From: Calothrix sp. FI2-JRJ7
Lineage (GTDB): Bacteria > Cyanobacteriota > Cyanobacteriia > Cyanobacteriales > Nostocaceae
DNA length: 64,000 nt
Reading direction: 5' to 3'
Assembly (NCBI GenBank): GCA_019359675.1
Contig: JAHHGX010000087.1
Span: 1-64,000 of the forward strand
Numbering within the stretch: position 1 is the first letter of the stretch; every line of letters starts with the position of its first letter. Below the pieces are notes generated by a model that had not been told where the DNA came from, searched no databases, and was given only the letters and a program-made list of their open reading frames with translations. A program made the position numbers and the translations under genes. Below are positions 63,479-64,000 of the stretch, piece after piece.

Positions 63479-64000
63479 ATGGTAGTGAATCAACTTTTGT
63501 TTAAACAGCATATTGAACGCATTGCAATAGTGCGCGCGTTGCCTGGTTTGGAAAATTTGATGTGTATTATTCCAGCTTTGCGAGTATTACGTGCAGCATT
63601 CCCTAATGCTCATATAACTTTGATTGGATTATTCTCTCCAGAGATTATAAAACAGCGATGGCGCCACTTAATTGACGATTTTATTGAATTTCCAGGCTAT
63701 CCAGGTATTCCAGAATCACCCTCAGTTGAAAAAATCCCAGAATTTTTAGCCAAAGTTCACGCTTTACACTTTGACTTAGCGTTACAAATGCACGATAACG
63801 GTACTATTATAAATAGCTTTACTTCTTTACTCGGCGCCCGTATTAACGCCGGATTTTATATTCCCGGTTATTATTGTCCAGACCCCACCTATTTTATACA
63901 CTATCCTGATAACCAACCGGAAATATGGCGCCATCTACAATTAATGAAATTTTTAGGTATCCCAGTTCAAGACGACGAATTAGAATTTCCACTTTTACAA
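63479..64000 (+). CDS. glycosyltransferase family 9 (heptosyltransferase-like), partial
   Basis: The first 174 codons of a gene cut by the window end. ATG at 63479, weak GCAGGT upstream. IAIVRALPGLENLMCIIPAL and LRAAFPNAHITLIG are the N-terminal GT9 fold; FDLALQMHDNGTIINSF is the conserved substrate-facing loop. GT9 enzymes add heptose or related sugars to lipopolysaccharide or glycan chains. Upstream are 211 bp of non-coding DNA. Confidence 0.85.
   Translation, partial: MVVNQLLFKQHIERIAIVRALPGLENLMCIIPALRVLRAAFPNAHITLIGLFSPEIIKQRWRHLIDDFIEFPGYPGIPESPSVEKIPEFLAKVHALHFDLALQMHDNGTIINSFTSLLGARINAGFYIPGYYCPDPTYFIHYPDNQPEIWRHLQLMKFLGIPVQDDELEFPLLQ

Noticed and set aside
63421-63504. 27-codon frame upstream of the glycosyltransferase
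   Set aside because: Different frame from the GT9 gene, overlaps its start, and has no recognisable family.

Overview
The window looks like chromosome (or a large replicon) of a filamentous, probably Nostocales-type cyanobacterium. The evidence is the pipX-pipY-sepF-proC block, a FurA-type regulator, a cyanobacterial UbiD, PAS/GAF hybrid histidine kinases, a two-partner-secretion N-terminal remnant, many small dispersed palindromic repeats, and AT-rich DNA crowded with one GC-rich palindrome. That palindrome is not the usual HIP1 octamer GCGATCGC, which I did not see. It is GGCGCC, about 120 copies by eye, in genes, gaps and even CRISPR spacers.

Layout. 1-4.7 kb: a DEAH helicase divergent, with no intergenic space, from two unrecognised genes (236 and 377 aa). 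4.7-6 kb: a gap with two small membrane-protein ORFs and a TpsA/FHA-like fragment. 6-20.5 kb: mostly housekeeping: yciH, ubiD, tRNA-Val, a DUF2227-like membrane protein, mazG, proC-sepF-pipY-pipX, acpS, a pabB-type gene, a Ser/Thr kinase, an EcfT/CbiQ protein, der, a metallophosphoesterase. 20.5-27.2 kb: a DUF2809 remnant, two broken aspartyl proteases, a 1395-aa SNF2 helicase, and an ECF sigma factor fused to a ClpX-type zinc finger. 27.5-29.7 kb: a CRISPR array of 31 identical 37-nt repeats with no cas gene anywhere in the window.

30-35.4 kb: ybjQ, an AlkB-like dioxygenase, a double-glycine-leader precursor-like peptide and a frameshift-split histidine kinase. 35.5-40.1 kb: an operon of a small coiled-coil membrane protein and two dynamin-like GTPases, the second ending in a J domain. 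40-45.1 kb: HicB-like and antitoxin-like small genes, a polysaccharide deacetylase and a cbiMNQO cobalt-uptake operon. 45.4-51.6 kb: a secreted Cys protein, a decayed hybrid kinase and two intact hybrid kinases. 51.6-56 kb: arsC with half an aquaporin, an FKBP isomerase, a subtilase remnant, furA and a beta-lactamase-like serine hydrolase. 56.4-63.3 kb: a stress-type cluster (DUF2267, DJ-1/PfpI fusion, SRPBCC protein, two Zn alcohol dehydrogenases flanking a duplicated-repeat secreted protein, cupin, SDR). The window ends inside a family 9 glycosyltransferase.

A recurring theme is that small palindromic repeats remodel gene ends and starts. One lies in frame inside pabB, one supplies the last residues and stop of cbiM, one supplies the stop of the 377-aa gene, one forms the C-terminus of a HicB-like protein, and one sits at the breakpoint of a DUF2809 remnant. 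Several earlier in-frame start codons in the window merely translate such repeats, so I moved the starts downstream.
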